Origin: Asterionellopsis glacialis
Taxonomy: Eukaryota > Bacillariophyta > Plagiogrammaphyceae > Rhaphoneidales > Asterionellopsidaceae
NCBI GenBank assembly: GCA_014885115.2
Contig: WKLE02000453.1
Location: 6,209-49,425 of the forward strand
Length of the DNA stretch: 43,217 nucleotides
Direction: 5' to 3'
Positions 19,208 to 29,170 of the stretch are shown in pieces. The position numbers and the translations under genes were made by a program. Position 1 is the stretch's first letter. Each line of letters starts with the position of its first letter. The notes beneath the pieces were generated by a model, which worked only from the letters and a program-made list of their open reading frames with translations, did no database searches and was not told the origin of the DNA.

Positions 19208-20272
19208 TCAAGAAGTGAGGCCGATCCTTATGGCGTGACAAAAACGAAAACAAAACTGAACGTGTTTTGATGGACTGACAGACCGAATTAGGTTTTGCAC
19301 TCGTGCCGAAAATGCTGTTGAATACTTTTCAAATTTGTTACATTCCACCTCCATATTGTCTACAATAAAATCTAATTCTTCTTCTAATGACAAAAGCTTG
19401 CTTGCCAACTCTTTGTCATCAAAAATTTCACCAGGATGATTCAATTGTTTCCACTTTTTATAATAATGCAACGGAGTGAAAACTGCCTCTTATTTTTTTA
19501 CTGTATCAAATATGGTGATCCCTGCATCACTCCTTTGTTGACATTTAGGATTATTGTTGCAGTCAAGCACTCTTTTGTTGATATTCCAAATCATTTTCTG
19601 AGTTTTCCCAAAAACAAATGCAAGATCCGAATTTGGCCTACTTCTTTTCAGTCGCCTGTCCTCTGGAACTGAGGTGATGATTGCTCTGACTGAAACTACC
19701 CACTCCCTCTCTGGTGTATTCAAGTGGAAGTTCTGCTTTGGTTATGGTTGATTAGTAACCTATGCCTCTTGCAAACAAAGCCAACCTTTTTCTTTTGTTT
19801 TTCTTTCATCTTGTAAATATTTTAGCAATGGATGTTTTTGTTGGCTGTTTCTTGAGCTATCCCAATGCCTTGACTTGGCAAAGACATTTACAATTCCGAA
19901 TTGCCATGTGCCGCGAGGGGTGGTATTGTTGTTGTTGCTGTGACTCCTCAGATGATTGTCCCAATTTGCTGGTGTCAAAATGGATGGTCTGCTTCCACCA
20001 CTTTTGTTGTTTCTTCTGTTCCTTCTTGCAAAAGTCGTCAAACTTGAATGATAGAGCCTTTCAGGCTCAATATCCAAAGACATGCACCCATCAATAATGT
20101 ATGAAACAGTTCCCCTGTCATACTCATGGTTGAAGCTCTGCATCCAAGCATTCCCTCCATCACTGTCAGGCCTTCCATTTCGATGTTCAGGATCAACCTC
20201 AACCAGTGCTCCCACTGAATGAATCAGAGGGTTTAGCACTGCAGCACTATCACCACTGTTTTGAGGGGGCAT
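19208..20272 (-). pseudogene. One reading frame of 355 codons interrupted by three in-frame stops
   Basis: From an ATG at 20272 the minus strand stays in a single frame to 19208. It is broken only by TAG at 19762-19760, TAA at 19744-19742 and TAA at 19492-19490. All three open segments look coding (EPERLYHSSLTTFARRNRRN; LAFVFGKTQKMIWNINKRV; ELASKLLSLEEELDFIVDNM) and none is frameshifted relative to the others. The first two stops lie within a 12-codon interval that also contains TTACTAAT, like a branch point, and ends CAAAGCAG. A very short in-frame intron is conceivable, but I could not find a phase-0 donor before the TAG. The last stop sits at a run of seven A. I recognise no family. It is most likely a decaying gene or mobile-element protein. 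Confidence 0.5.
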
Positions 20273-20790
20273 GGTTTGTATTTCTACAATGGAATGGAAT
20301 TGAATCTCTCAACAATCAACAAAGAGGAGAGATCAATTCCATTGCCATTGCCGCTGCTGACATCTTTATCGTGTTGTGTCAAAACAAAACAAAATGAAAT
20401 ATTTTAGATGGAGCCTGCCTGCATAAAATGGATTCTATTTGGTTATGTACCTTACCATACAGTATGTACTAGGTTCTACGCAAGATTCAAAAAGCTAGTA
20501 ATAACTCCATGGAAAATTATTGATTAACGGAGGAAGTATGCTACCTTGCACCTCATATGAGGTGCATTTTATAGGGGTCAGGTTCACCAAAAAGCAAACA
20601 TATTTGCTGCAAGCCAAGGATACCATTGTGTAGAGCATAAAAAATAACTTTATGGGGGAGTTGCTCAAACTTTAATTCCGGTTCTTTTTTTGGATTTTTT
20701 TCGATCAAATTTTTTGTCTTGAGAGTTTTTTTTCGTGCCCTGCACGCACCATTTTTGGATCTAGTCACAGATCGACAATGACAATTTTTG
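20273..20790. other. AT-rich gap, possible element flank
   Basis: Between the broken minus-strand frame and the piggyBac relic. A minus-strand frame at 20768-20553 (KNGACRARKKTLKTKNL) has no recognised domain. No terminal inverted repeat or TTAA target duplication that would mark the edge of the piggyBac relic was identified. Confidence 0.35.
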
Positions 20791-22092
20791 ATGGCTGCAT
20801 CAACTCTTTTGAAACAACAAGCATATCATCTTATTCAGAATTTATTGGAGAATATGGTACCATTGGATTTAAGGAAGAAGATTGGTGGTAGGGTGTATGC
20901 CAAGGCCTTTCATGCAACATTGCTGGCAGAAAGCGCCCACAGATACGGTAGTTGATTGAAGTCGAAGGAGGTTCATGGCACTGTTGTTGATGTTAGAGTT
21001 GTAAAACAAGGCAACAATCAATCCAGTAACATTATTGTAGCTGATTATTTCTTTGGTGGAGGTGTTGTTAAAAGGAGAGCCCTGAATATATGATCTGTAA
21101 GGTCTAAACCTACAGATCCCCAAGACCATATCCCACTAGTTGGCTCACCCCCAACAGAACTCAAACAGACTGTCACCACCCCTGAAGCAACTCAAAGCAA
21201 TTCAGTTCATGGAGAAGGATCTTTAATTGCCTCAGTTACAGCAGAAAAGGATGATGGATTGATGAGTACAGATGATACTGTAGAAGCCACATTGCAACAT
21301 GATGACAATGAAAACCAAAGTCCTACTACAGTACCCAACAACATTACAACAACTGAGGCTCAAATGACACTCCCTCCTGGTTCACCTGCATCAAGGATGA
21401 GGTCAAGAACAAGAAGAGAGGAACCTGTAGTGACCATACATGGTGCTGATTGGTACAGCAAAATTACCAATGAATGGTCTAATGATGGATATACAGATTT
21501 TACCATCAAGACATCCATTGGTGAAAACATAACAAGGAACTCACTCAGATCGTAACAACCATTGGTCTCATCTGGAATACTTTTTATTTATGTTCCCACC
21601 AAAACAATTTAACTTAATTTTATCAGAAACAAAAGGTAACTTGAAAAATACAGCAAACAAGGAACAACATTCAGTGAGATTCTAAAGTTCTTTGGTGTAT
21701 GCATTTTGATAACCCGATTTGAATTTGGTAGCCATTTGTCTTTGTGGGCAACAATAGCTCCATCAAAATACGTTCCTGCTGCTGCTCTTAGGAGAACAGG
21801 TATGAGCAGAAACCACTTTGATCAATTGTGGAAACACATACGTTTTTCAGAACAACCAGACAAAAGGCCAGAAGGTATGTCATCAGAAACTTACAGATGG
21901 AAGTTGATTGATGACTTTGTAAAAAATTCCAATGATCACTGTGAAACAATGTTCATTCCCTCAAGTAGAATATATGTTGATGAATATATATCACGATGGT
22001 ATGGATTAGGTGGTAATTGGATTAATATTGGTTTGCCAATGTACATAGCAATTGAACGGAAGCCAGAGAACCGGTTGCATCTTGAATCCTGA
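20791..22092 (+). mobile_element. Degenerate piggyBac-family transposase (PGBD-like)
   Basis: From an ATG at 20791 one frame runs through to 22092 with stops at 20953 (TGA), 21091 (TGA), 21553 (TAA) and 21637 (TAA). The 21552-21626 interval (GTAACA...ATCAG, 75 bp) could be an old intron. The N-terminal part includes VHGTVVDVRV and a Thr/Ser-rich linker. The DDE region is clear: EILKFFGVCILITRFEFG, MSRNHFDQLWKHIRFSEQ, ETYRWKLIDDFVKNSN, FIPSSRIYVDEYISRWYGLG, WINIGLPMYIAIERKPEN. This matches the DDE_Tnp_1_7 fold of piggyBac transposases, with the first catalytic Asp expected in the VDE motif. After PEN the frame diverges (RLHLES, stop) where diatom relatives continue with a Gly/Cys segment. The rest of the catalytic core and the C-terminal zinc finger were not found, so it is dead. 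Confidence 0.8.
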
Positions 22093-22477
22093 ATAGAAAA
22101 ACATCAGGAGGGTACAGATTATATCAAAATACATATAACAAGAGCACATCCAACATGGTGATGCTTGTATAACTGTCGATTGGAATGCTATTGGCAGCAG
22201 TCACCAACCAACAATCATTAGAATACAGTCCTGCTGAATCACATGCAAATGGAGTGATAGATGAAATTCTGCAATCCAATCTTTCACAAATAAAGACAGC
22301 AGAATGAAACTCTATGAGATTTTTGGTCTGTGGCACTATAAAAAAATACACAAATCATGCACGTATATATGTACCCCCCAAAATATTAATTTACTTGTTA
22401 CGTTGCTTCAAATATTGGTGTCAAGCAACTGTGCGAGCCGTTCCTCCATACTTTCTTTTTAAACCTCTGAAAGCTTG
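22093..22477 (+). other. Probable decayed 3' part or flank of the piggyBac relic
   Basis: No open frame. Codon-like texture persists to about 22300 in fragments, but I cannot align it to a transposase segment. It then becomes ordinary AT-rich sequence. Confidence 0.3.
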
Positions 22478-22780
22478 CTATACATTCAACATCTTATATG
22501 GATTAAACAAAGGTCCATCACCGTAGCAATCTAACATATTGCCTAGAAAATCATGAATAATATCCGCATCTTTGACTGAAAAATCTTGCCCATCAGGACG
22601 GTATGCCAAACATGGCCGTACATAGTTTTGCCACTCCATCGGGGGAAAACCGCTATCAACTTCAATCTTCATCCACAATGCCCAAAAGCAATCATAATCA
22701 CCCTTGTCATTGAGTGGAATTAAAGGTTTAGTTTTGACCGCGATAACGGGAATACCACATAGTGCCAATGCAGGGCAATT
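22478..22780 (-). pseudogene. Start-less conserved-looking protein fragment
   Basis: About 98 minus-strand codons run from a stop just above 22780 to a stop at 22478. The composition is strongly protein-like (IPLNDKGDYDCFWALWMKIE, FPPMEWQNYVRPCLAYRPDG, IIHDFLGNMLDCYGDGP), but there is no ATG near the 5' end. It resembles the C-terminal part of a small globular algal protein that I cannot name. It is probably a truncated gene copy next to the transposon relic. An upstream exon, with its 5' end on the higher-coordinate side, is possible but no acceptor stands out. Confidence 0.4.
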
Positions 22781-23744
22781 TGCCTATGCAAAGAAGTACC
22801 TTGATGTGGATGAAACATGGAATGTGCACGTGAATAACGCATGTCATTCATGTAACCTAATAAGCCATCAAATGACCTTGACGAAGTCTTCCTGTGGGAC
22901 GTCGTTGCAATTTTCGGGTTTCAGAAGGACGGCCTTTCGTTGACCACAATCAACCTTAACGGGGAATCGGCCTTGCTCCTCATCCAAAGGACCTATCTAC
23001 CACCTCTACAACACACCCATTCATTTTTTTACCCTTTGCACTCTGTAGACCAGATATTATTACCCAACGTTGCTGCAGCGGCGACATGTTAAATCTTGAT
23101 GTTGGACAATGTAGAAGAAGGTGTAGATGGTTGAAAAAATGCAAATTGACATCAACTTACTCTTTTGAATTTTCGATGATCATACCGCTGTATATAAACT
23201 CTGCTCCCATCGAGTTTCCCTCCAAACTTTCTTTTTTTGTTCACGACTACCAGACACTCTTCCGCGTAGAATCTGTACGCAATTACAGATACAGTACTCT
23301 GGATGGTACTCTAAATTTGGCTAGAGGAAAAATTAAATTTTGAATTTTGATCGTACACGTGCCAGGGCACGACCAAACGGCCAACCTACATGTTTTTTAG
23401 TCGGATTTATACGAAGATTTTAAAGAATTATAAAATTTCAAAGAATGAGGTGGCGCCATAATATTATTTTTTATGTAACATGTGCATATGACCTGAAAGT
23501 CCAATGTACACCAGGACTACACTGCTCAACACAAGATGACATCGAACCTGACCAGAAATATAAACAACTCCGACTTTCCTTACTGTACACGAAACACAAT
23601 TCTCAACGGTAAGGTATCTTCCGAGACAAGAGACGCAGGCCCCAACTCCTCATTATTGTGCCGTTGCCTCACAAAACAAAGACCATAAAGTAATATTACT
23701 GTATTCTCCAATATATTCGAGACTCCTATTCATTATTTTCCAAC
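22781..23744. other. Intergenic, no gene seen
   Basis: Short frames on both strands (for example plus 23086-23343) lack domains or splice partners. This stretch contains the 5' flank of the second secreted-protein gene. Confidence 0.4.
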
Positions 23745-24692
23745 ATGATAATGAAGTTTTTCTCTCCCCTTTTTCTTCTTTCCATGCTGCACTGTGCTCA
23801 ATTGAGCCGGTCGACAAAACTTCGTGCAGGTACCCATATCTCCGCAGAGACAAAGTCTCACAAGGATCAACGTAATCTCGAAGTAGAAAACGTTGACTGT
23901 CAACTCTCGATTGACATGCAATGTACATCTTCTGACGGAAGTACAAGTTGCGAATTTCTACCAAACGTTGTAGATCTTTGTGTCGATCTACCATCCGAAA
24001 TCACCATGCTTTACAAGGCAACAGCGTGCACAGATAGCTACAACTTGTGTAGTGACAATGGCTCTTCATCATCTCTTCCTGATCAAGCCTACATTGTTGC
24101 CGAGATGAAAACAACATCTGACAACACCAACACCTTATATGAAGGGTACGTGTACGTGGATGAAACATTTAATATTCAAAGTGATGGTGATTCATTATCC
24201 AATGATATTGTCATTCAAATTTATTCCAATGATCAAAAGTCTACTGTCCTTCAAAGTGTAACAATACCAATATCAAACTGTGAACTAGCACCACTCTTTG
24301 TATTCCAAGAAACATTGGGTGCCTCACAAATGGTAGCCTTTACAAGTGAATTAGAAGGACATGTATCTCTATATGAAGTACCCGTCTTGTACAAGTTTAC
24401 CATGACAAATCTTTCACAAAGAAATGAAACTCTATTATTACAAACCTTACAAAGTTTGCCATCGGCCACTAATGAGGTAAATCCAGCAATCTGGAATCTT
24501 ACCGAAGATGTTGTTGGTCAATTTCTGGATGCTGGTGAAACTGTAACAGTATTCCTTCCTATGGCTTTGGATATGAGTTTACAAGTAAGCCATACCTTTT
24601 TTACTATTGCAAGTGCGGAAACTGCTACAACGCAAAATCCGTGTCATGGCGTAAGTTCAGTTGCATTCAATACCGGAGCTCTGTATCAATAA
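23745..24692 (+). CDS. Secreted cysteine-containing protein, family copy 2
   Basis: Intronless, 315 residues. A second ATG two codons on (MKFFSPLFLLSMLHCAQ) could equally be the start. The N-terminus is a signal peptide. The mature protein has a cysteine-rich first third (CQLSIDMQC, SCEFLPNVVDLC, ACTDSYNLC) and sequons such as NLS, NET and NLT. There is no C-terminal anchor. It shares the whole architecture and many short motifs with the 15760-16740 product (see there), yet is clearly diverged, so the duplication is old. The piggyBac relic, the adaptin fragment and a methyltransferase lie between the two copies. Confidence 0.82.
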   Translation: MIMKFFSPLFLLSMLHCAQLSRSTKLRAGTHISAETKSHKDQRNLEVENVDCQLSIDMQCTSSDGSTSCEFLPNVVDLCVDLPSEITMLYKATACTDSYNLCSDNGSSSSLPDQAYIVAEMKTTSDNTNTLYEGYVYVDETFNIQSDGDSLSNDIVIQIYSNDQKSTVLQSVTIPISNCELAPLFVFQETLGASQMVAFTSELEGHVSLYEVPVLYKFTMTNLSQRNETLLLQTLQSLPSATNEVNPAIWNLTEDVVGQFLDAGETVTVFLPMALDMSLQVSHTFFTIASAETATTQNPCHGVSSVAFNTGALYQ

Positions 24693-24744
24693 GCCTAAAC
24701 AAATTTCATTAACTTTCCTACAAGTTTCATTTAAAAAAAGACAA

Positions 24745-24761
24745 AACAAACAAACAAACAA

Positions 24762-24836
<75 letters not shown>

Positions 24837-24868
24837 GATAAATAGATAAATAGATAGATAAATAGATA
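24745..24868. repeat. CAAA / TAGA tetranucleotide microsatellite
   Basis: A short CAAA array is followed by a TAGA (GATA) array of about 25 units, with scattered TAAA variants toward the 3' end. It starts about 50 bp after the stop codon of the second secreted-protein gene. On the opposite strand it encodes a spurious Ile-Tyr-Leu-Ser repeat. Confidence 0.97.
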
Positions 24869-25178
24869 ACACACCATATAGACGAAGCTGTTAGAGCTTA
24901 ATCTAATTGTAGAGCTAGAGAAATAAAATAATTTTGTCAATGTCCAGTCTCATTCCTACAATGTAATTCAATTTTTAGAACGTTAATGTCCAATTACACA
25001 TCTCTATGTAGAGACCTTGTTCTTGCATAGACTTTACATTATATGGCTTTTCTAAATCTGAAATAGATGTACTTTATCTTCTTTTATAATACGATATAAA
25101 TATTGTTCTAAGAAAATTGTATTGCAACCACGCATATGCAGTTTACAGTATTTCTCCCGCTAGAGCCTAGTAGAGAGC
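24869..25178. other. Short convergent intergenic stretch
   Basis: AT-rich, between the microsatellite and the 3' end of the acidic membrane-protein gene. Nothing specific seen. Confidence 0.5.
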
Positions 25179-27881
25179 TTAGTCATCAAGCAAGTCGTCT
25201 AAATCAGCATCATCATCCCAATTATCATCATCGCCGTCATCCATAGATGCAGCTGCTAATGCACTAGATGTGTACGACACGGGAGCAGCAGGAGCAGCTG
25301 TAGTGGCAGACGTAGATGTAGCAAGAGCAGCACTCATACCATAGCTATTTCCGGATGACGGCGGAGATGGACGTTTTGTTGTGGCAGAAAAAGATGGCTT
25401 AGCGGAGAGTCCCATAGATGCAAAAATATCATCCTGTTTAGGTTGTTCTTTCTTTTTCCGGGGTTGTGCAGTTCCTGTCTTTTTTGTTCCCAAACTTGTG
25501 ATCATCATTGGTAGTGGTTGAACATCCGGTACAGAACTGATTGGAGGATTGGTCGATGTTGCTGGTGGTGACGGAGTTGGCTGTGAGACAGGCAGGGAAG
25601 AGGAAGCAGTGGCTGTTGATATCTTTGCTTTTGAAGCAGAAGCAGCAGATGATGATGATCCACCAGAATTAGAACGTCTAGAAGAACTTTTTCTTGCTGA
25701 AGAAGAAGAAAAAGAAGATACACCAGCAGAGGAAGTGGCACCACCAGCTCTGGTTGATGATTTTTTATTCTTTGAGGTAGTTGCTACAGATGATATTGGT
25801 GACTTTGTTGTTGTTTTAGAAGGGCCCAAAGCAAAGTTGAGATCGTCATCTTTCGTACCCAGCTCAACATCACCTCCCATACTTGAATCTTCCCAACCCC
25901 ATTCTTCATCACTGGCACCAGCTGCAAGTGGAACCCTATTTTACGAAATTTATTTGAAAAAAGGTGATCAAACACAAGCGTAACAATCAAACATACAAAT
26001 CATCCCAAAAGGATATTGTCAGTTTTAAAATAAATGATATGGAAACCCTCCACTGACTTTGGTGATGCTGCAATGCACAGTATCTGTTTCAAACTTATTC
26101 AAATCAGAAAAAATAAACGAGGCAACTTACATTTCAGCCATTTTGGATGTCCTTCCACCGGATCGAGCACTACCGAACCTTGATGATCCAGTATCATCAG
26201 CTGATTCTGTATGCGCGTGTGGTTCTTCTTGAAGGATTGATGAGAACGGATTTCTTAGATTTCCAGCCATAATTTGTTTTCTAGCTACCAGCAAAACAAG
26301 AGAAAAGATAAAAACAAGTACAAAACCATAAGCATTTCCGCCCTCGTCATAATCATAATCTTCAAGTTGTTCTTCATTATTTGTCAATGAACACATATCA
26401 CCTGCAGGTTGTTCTGCAATAGGTGCCATTTCACATGCCAGATTACTATCACGATTGAGTCTCCATATACATGTGTATTGGTCACCCTCCTGTTGCTGTT
26501 GTTCCAAGGTATTGGCAGCTTCAGCACAATCTGTACATGTCAAGGCCTCTGTACAGGGACTACCAAAATTATTGGCATTCGCATTTTCATCGGTGGGTGT
26601 TGTTGAATCTTCACCTTTATTGGATGTTTTTGTTGGTGTTTCTTGCTGTTGCTCATCTTGATTGTTTTCGGAATTATCTTCCTCATTGTTATTATCTTTG
26701 TCGTCTTTTGTGGATTTTGCTTCAGATTTTGTTTCTGGATCATTTGCCTTTTTCTTTTCCTTTTTGTTGTCCTTTTTCTCATCTGTTTTGGATTCTTCCT
26801 CATTCTTGTCCTTCTCTTTATCTTCGTTGTCGCTAGTTGTTTCTTTCTTTTTGGAGGTTTTTAGAGGTGTGCTACTAGTGTGTTCAAATTTGTCACCCTT
26901 GACATCGAAAAGAGTCGAATCTTCTTCGTCGTCCTCTTTCTCAGTTTCTGACGGATCTTCTTCATCTATTTCTTCGTCGGAGTCACCATTGTTTTCGTCT
27001 TCCTCTTCCTCTTTTTCTTCATCTATTTCCTCTTCGGAATCACCGTTGTTTTGGTCGTCCTCTTCATCTCTTTCTTCATCGGAATCACCATTGTTTTCGC
27101 CATCCTCTTCATCTAATTCCTCCTCCGAACCACCATTGTTTTCGTCGACCTCTTCATCATTTTCTTCCTCATTCTCTTCCTCCTCCTCCTCGTGTTTTTT
27201 ACTAGGAGTAATCTGTTCAGATTTGTGATCCTTCTTTTTGTCCTTTTTGGTTGCTTTGACTTGATTTTCTTCTTCTGAACCAATTTCATTCTCCTTTTCC
27301 TGCTCCTCGTCTTGTTTAGGGGTAATCTTTTCGGATTTTTCTTTGTTCTTCTTGTCCTTTTTTGTTTTTTCCACCTTTTCTGATTTGTGCTCCTTCTTTT
27401 TATCCTTCTTTTTTATATCTTTCACTTGATCTTGTTGCGCTTCTATTTCTTCTTGTGAATCACCAGACAATTGGTCCTCCTTTTCTTCTTCACCGTCATC
27501 CTCTTCGTCATCTTGTTCGGTAGGAGTAATCTTTTCCGATTTACCTTTCTTCTTGTTGTCCTTTTTTGTTTCGTCTAATGCATCTTCTTGTTCTTTTATT
27601 TCTTCTTGTGAATGAATCTCCTCATCATCATCATCGCCACTCTCTTCGTCGTCCACCTCATCTTGGTCGTCCTCTAGAAGCTTGCGTTCGCTACTCCCTC
27701 GTAATGACACCAATGACTGTTCTTTGGTTGAGACCGATAATGATTCTTCTACCGACACAGCAGCAGTTGCAGGGACTTCTTTTTCAATAGACACAGCACC
27801 GAAACAACCATGTATTGTGGATAAGGACAATAATGATAGTAATCCCAAATAAGTCACTGCACCAACCAAAGGATATCTCAT
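25179..27881 (-). CDS. Large acidic type I membrane protein with Cys-rich module and Trp-acidic tail motifs
   Basis: Two exons, 26131-27881 and 25179-25935, with a 195-bp intron at 25936-26130. The donor is GAAAT|GTAAGT, the acceptor AAAATAG|GGTT, and a Met codon is split. The joined protein has 835 residues. Order: signal peptide (1-29); a very acidic Lys/Glu/Asp region (about 65-430) with repeated KSEKITP-like blocks and NNGDS(D/E)EEIDEE units; a cysteine module C443, C449, C452, C471, C483, C497 resembling a small PSI-type knot; one membrane helix (517-535); then a cytosolic tail of about 300 residues. The tail contains DEEWGWEDSS (593-602), Ser/Ala/Pro-rich linkers, basic KKTG/RKKKEQPK patches and an acidic end DDDNWDDDADLDDLLDD. 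WxW within acidic residues resembles delta-COP-binding motifs, hinting at Golgi-ER traffic. The start at 27881 is the first ATG and directly precedes the signal sequence. Confidence 0.82.
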
Positions 27882-29170
27882 CTTGTCAGTCTGCAGTTCT
27901 TCTTTTTTTTTTAACTCGTGCAAGAGAGGATCTCTAGAGAGGTACAGTATACTCTGCTGACTGTCTGTAGGCGTTGCCTCTCTCTTCGTATTGTTGTTAA
28001 TGTCTTGTCGGGCAAGACCAAGATCAAACTACTGTAACGATGCCAGATGATAAACTACCCGGTACGAATCTCCTCAACTCTATCTACACGGGAATAAGAG
28101 TAGTAGGATTCGGGAGTCTTTGGTTGTGTGTTTTGTAGCTTGCTTGTCCTAGAGAGAGAGTCGTTTGTTTGCCTTGCTTGTGTGCGTGCCTTGTCGCTCT
28201 CGACGAAAGACACGAGTGCGCGATGAACGATGACCCGAACGAAAATGTGGGATTTAGATCTGGCCGTTGTTCACCTCGAGGGGGCACGCTCTCTTTTACG
28301 GTTGATTTACAGACATATAAAATAATAAAATATAGGAGTATTACGCATGTAAATTTTCAATTCGCAGATCTGACAACGGGACATATCTCCCCAAGATAAG
28401 CAAGATACATAAAACTTTAAAATACCTCGGACCTCGCCAGAGGTGTTACTCGCTGAGAAAATTCAGATTTTGAGATTTTTTCCATCCATAAATCCCACGG
28501 ACAGACACGTACATCATAACGAAAATCATCACTCCTGTGGCTCTCATGATCCCACAACTCACAAAAAGAATATGTCAGGTACTTTAGGCTCTCAAGGACC
28601 TACGTCCGGTAGGACCTCGCTGCAGAGCGAGGTTGTGTTCAAAAACTTCCCATGAGGTTTTGGGGAAAGTTTTCGGGGTATGGGGGGGGGCCTGTTCAAA
28701 GTGCACAACCAGGCATCGAGAGGGAATGATTTCTCAACGCAGCTCTTCGCCACAGCATCCTCACGTAAACGTGTTGGAAGCTGATCTTCTCGCGGTATCC
28801 AGCGGTGCTTCTCTTCGTCATCACAGGTGATGTTGATTTCTTTTTTGAGTAAGTCAAAAAAGGATAAGTACTGTAAAGAGATTCTATACGAGTACGATCA
28901 TGCGGTTTCTCTGTAGGGGAGGTGAATTTGAGGCGATTCTCCGAGGGATATACAAAATACACGACCAAATCGAGATTTTTCAAAAAGTCAGTTTATTTTT
29001 GTCCATTATCCTCGACCTACCGGTAGGTCCTACCACCGGTACCCATGTACCTCGTACAGGCGGTCACTACCAGGTACTTACTACCAACGGTATTCATATT
29101 ACCTTTCATGGCCTTTGGTATCGTTCCTACAAGGTTTCTACACAAATGACCTTTACGTACCGTTTTCGGT
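27882..29170. other. Intergenic region with hairpins and GTACC motifs
   Basis: About 1.3 kb with no supported gene. It includes a perfect 8-bp stem with a 4-base loop (ACCTCGCT-GCAG-AGCGAGGT, 28614-28633), a run of nine G at about 28683, and a cluster of GTACC/CCGGTA motifs at 29018-29098 (for example CTACCGGTAGGTCCTACC and CTACCAGGTACTTACTACC). Frames of 60-90 codons have no recognisable content. Confidence 0.45.

Noticed and set aside
19208..20272. Stop-codon reassignment to explain the in-frame stops
   Set aside because: TAA and TAG terminate all other good genes here, so reassignment is not credible. A local cause is more likely.
24745..24868. CRISPR-like regularly spaced repeat
   Set aside because: Pure tetranucleotide array without spacers, in a eukaryotic context.
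24657..24940. Ile-Tyr-Leu-Ser repetitive protein frames
   Set aside because: Translation of the GATA microsatellite; all frames of such a repeat stay open.
25549..25983. Plus-strand frame with Glu/Ala/Val-rich protein
   Set aside because: Antisense shadow of the Ser/Ala/Thr-rich tail exon. It has no domain, and the minus-strand splice is convincing.
26662..27228. 188-codon Ser/Phe-rich frame on the plus strand
   Set aside because: Exact antisense of the Glu/Asp/Lys-rich exon of the acidic membrane protein. GAA/GAG codons read backwards give Ser/Phe runs.
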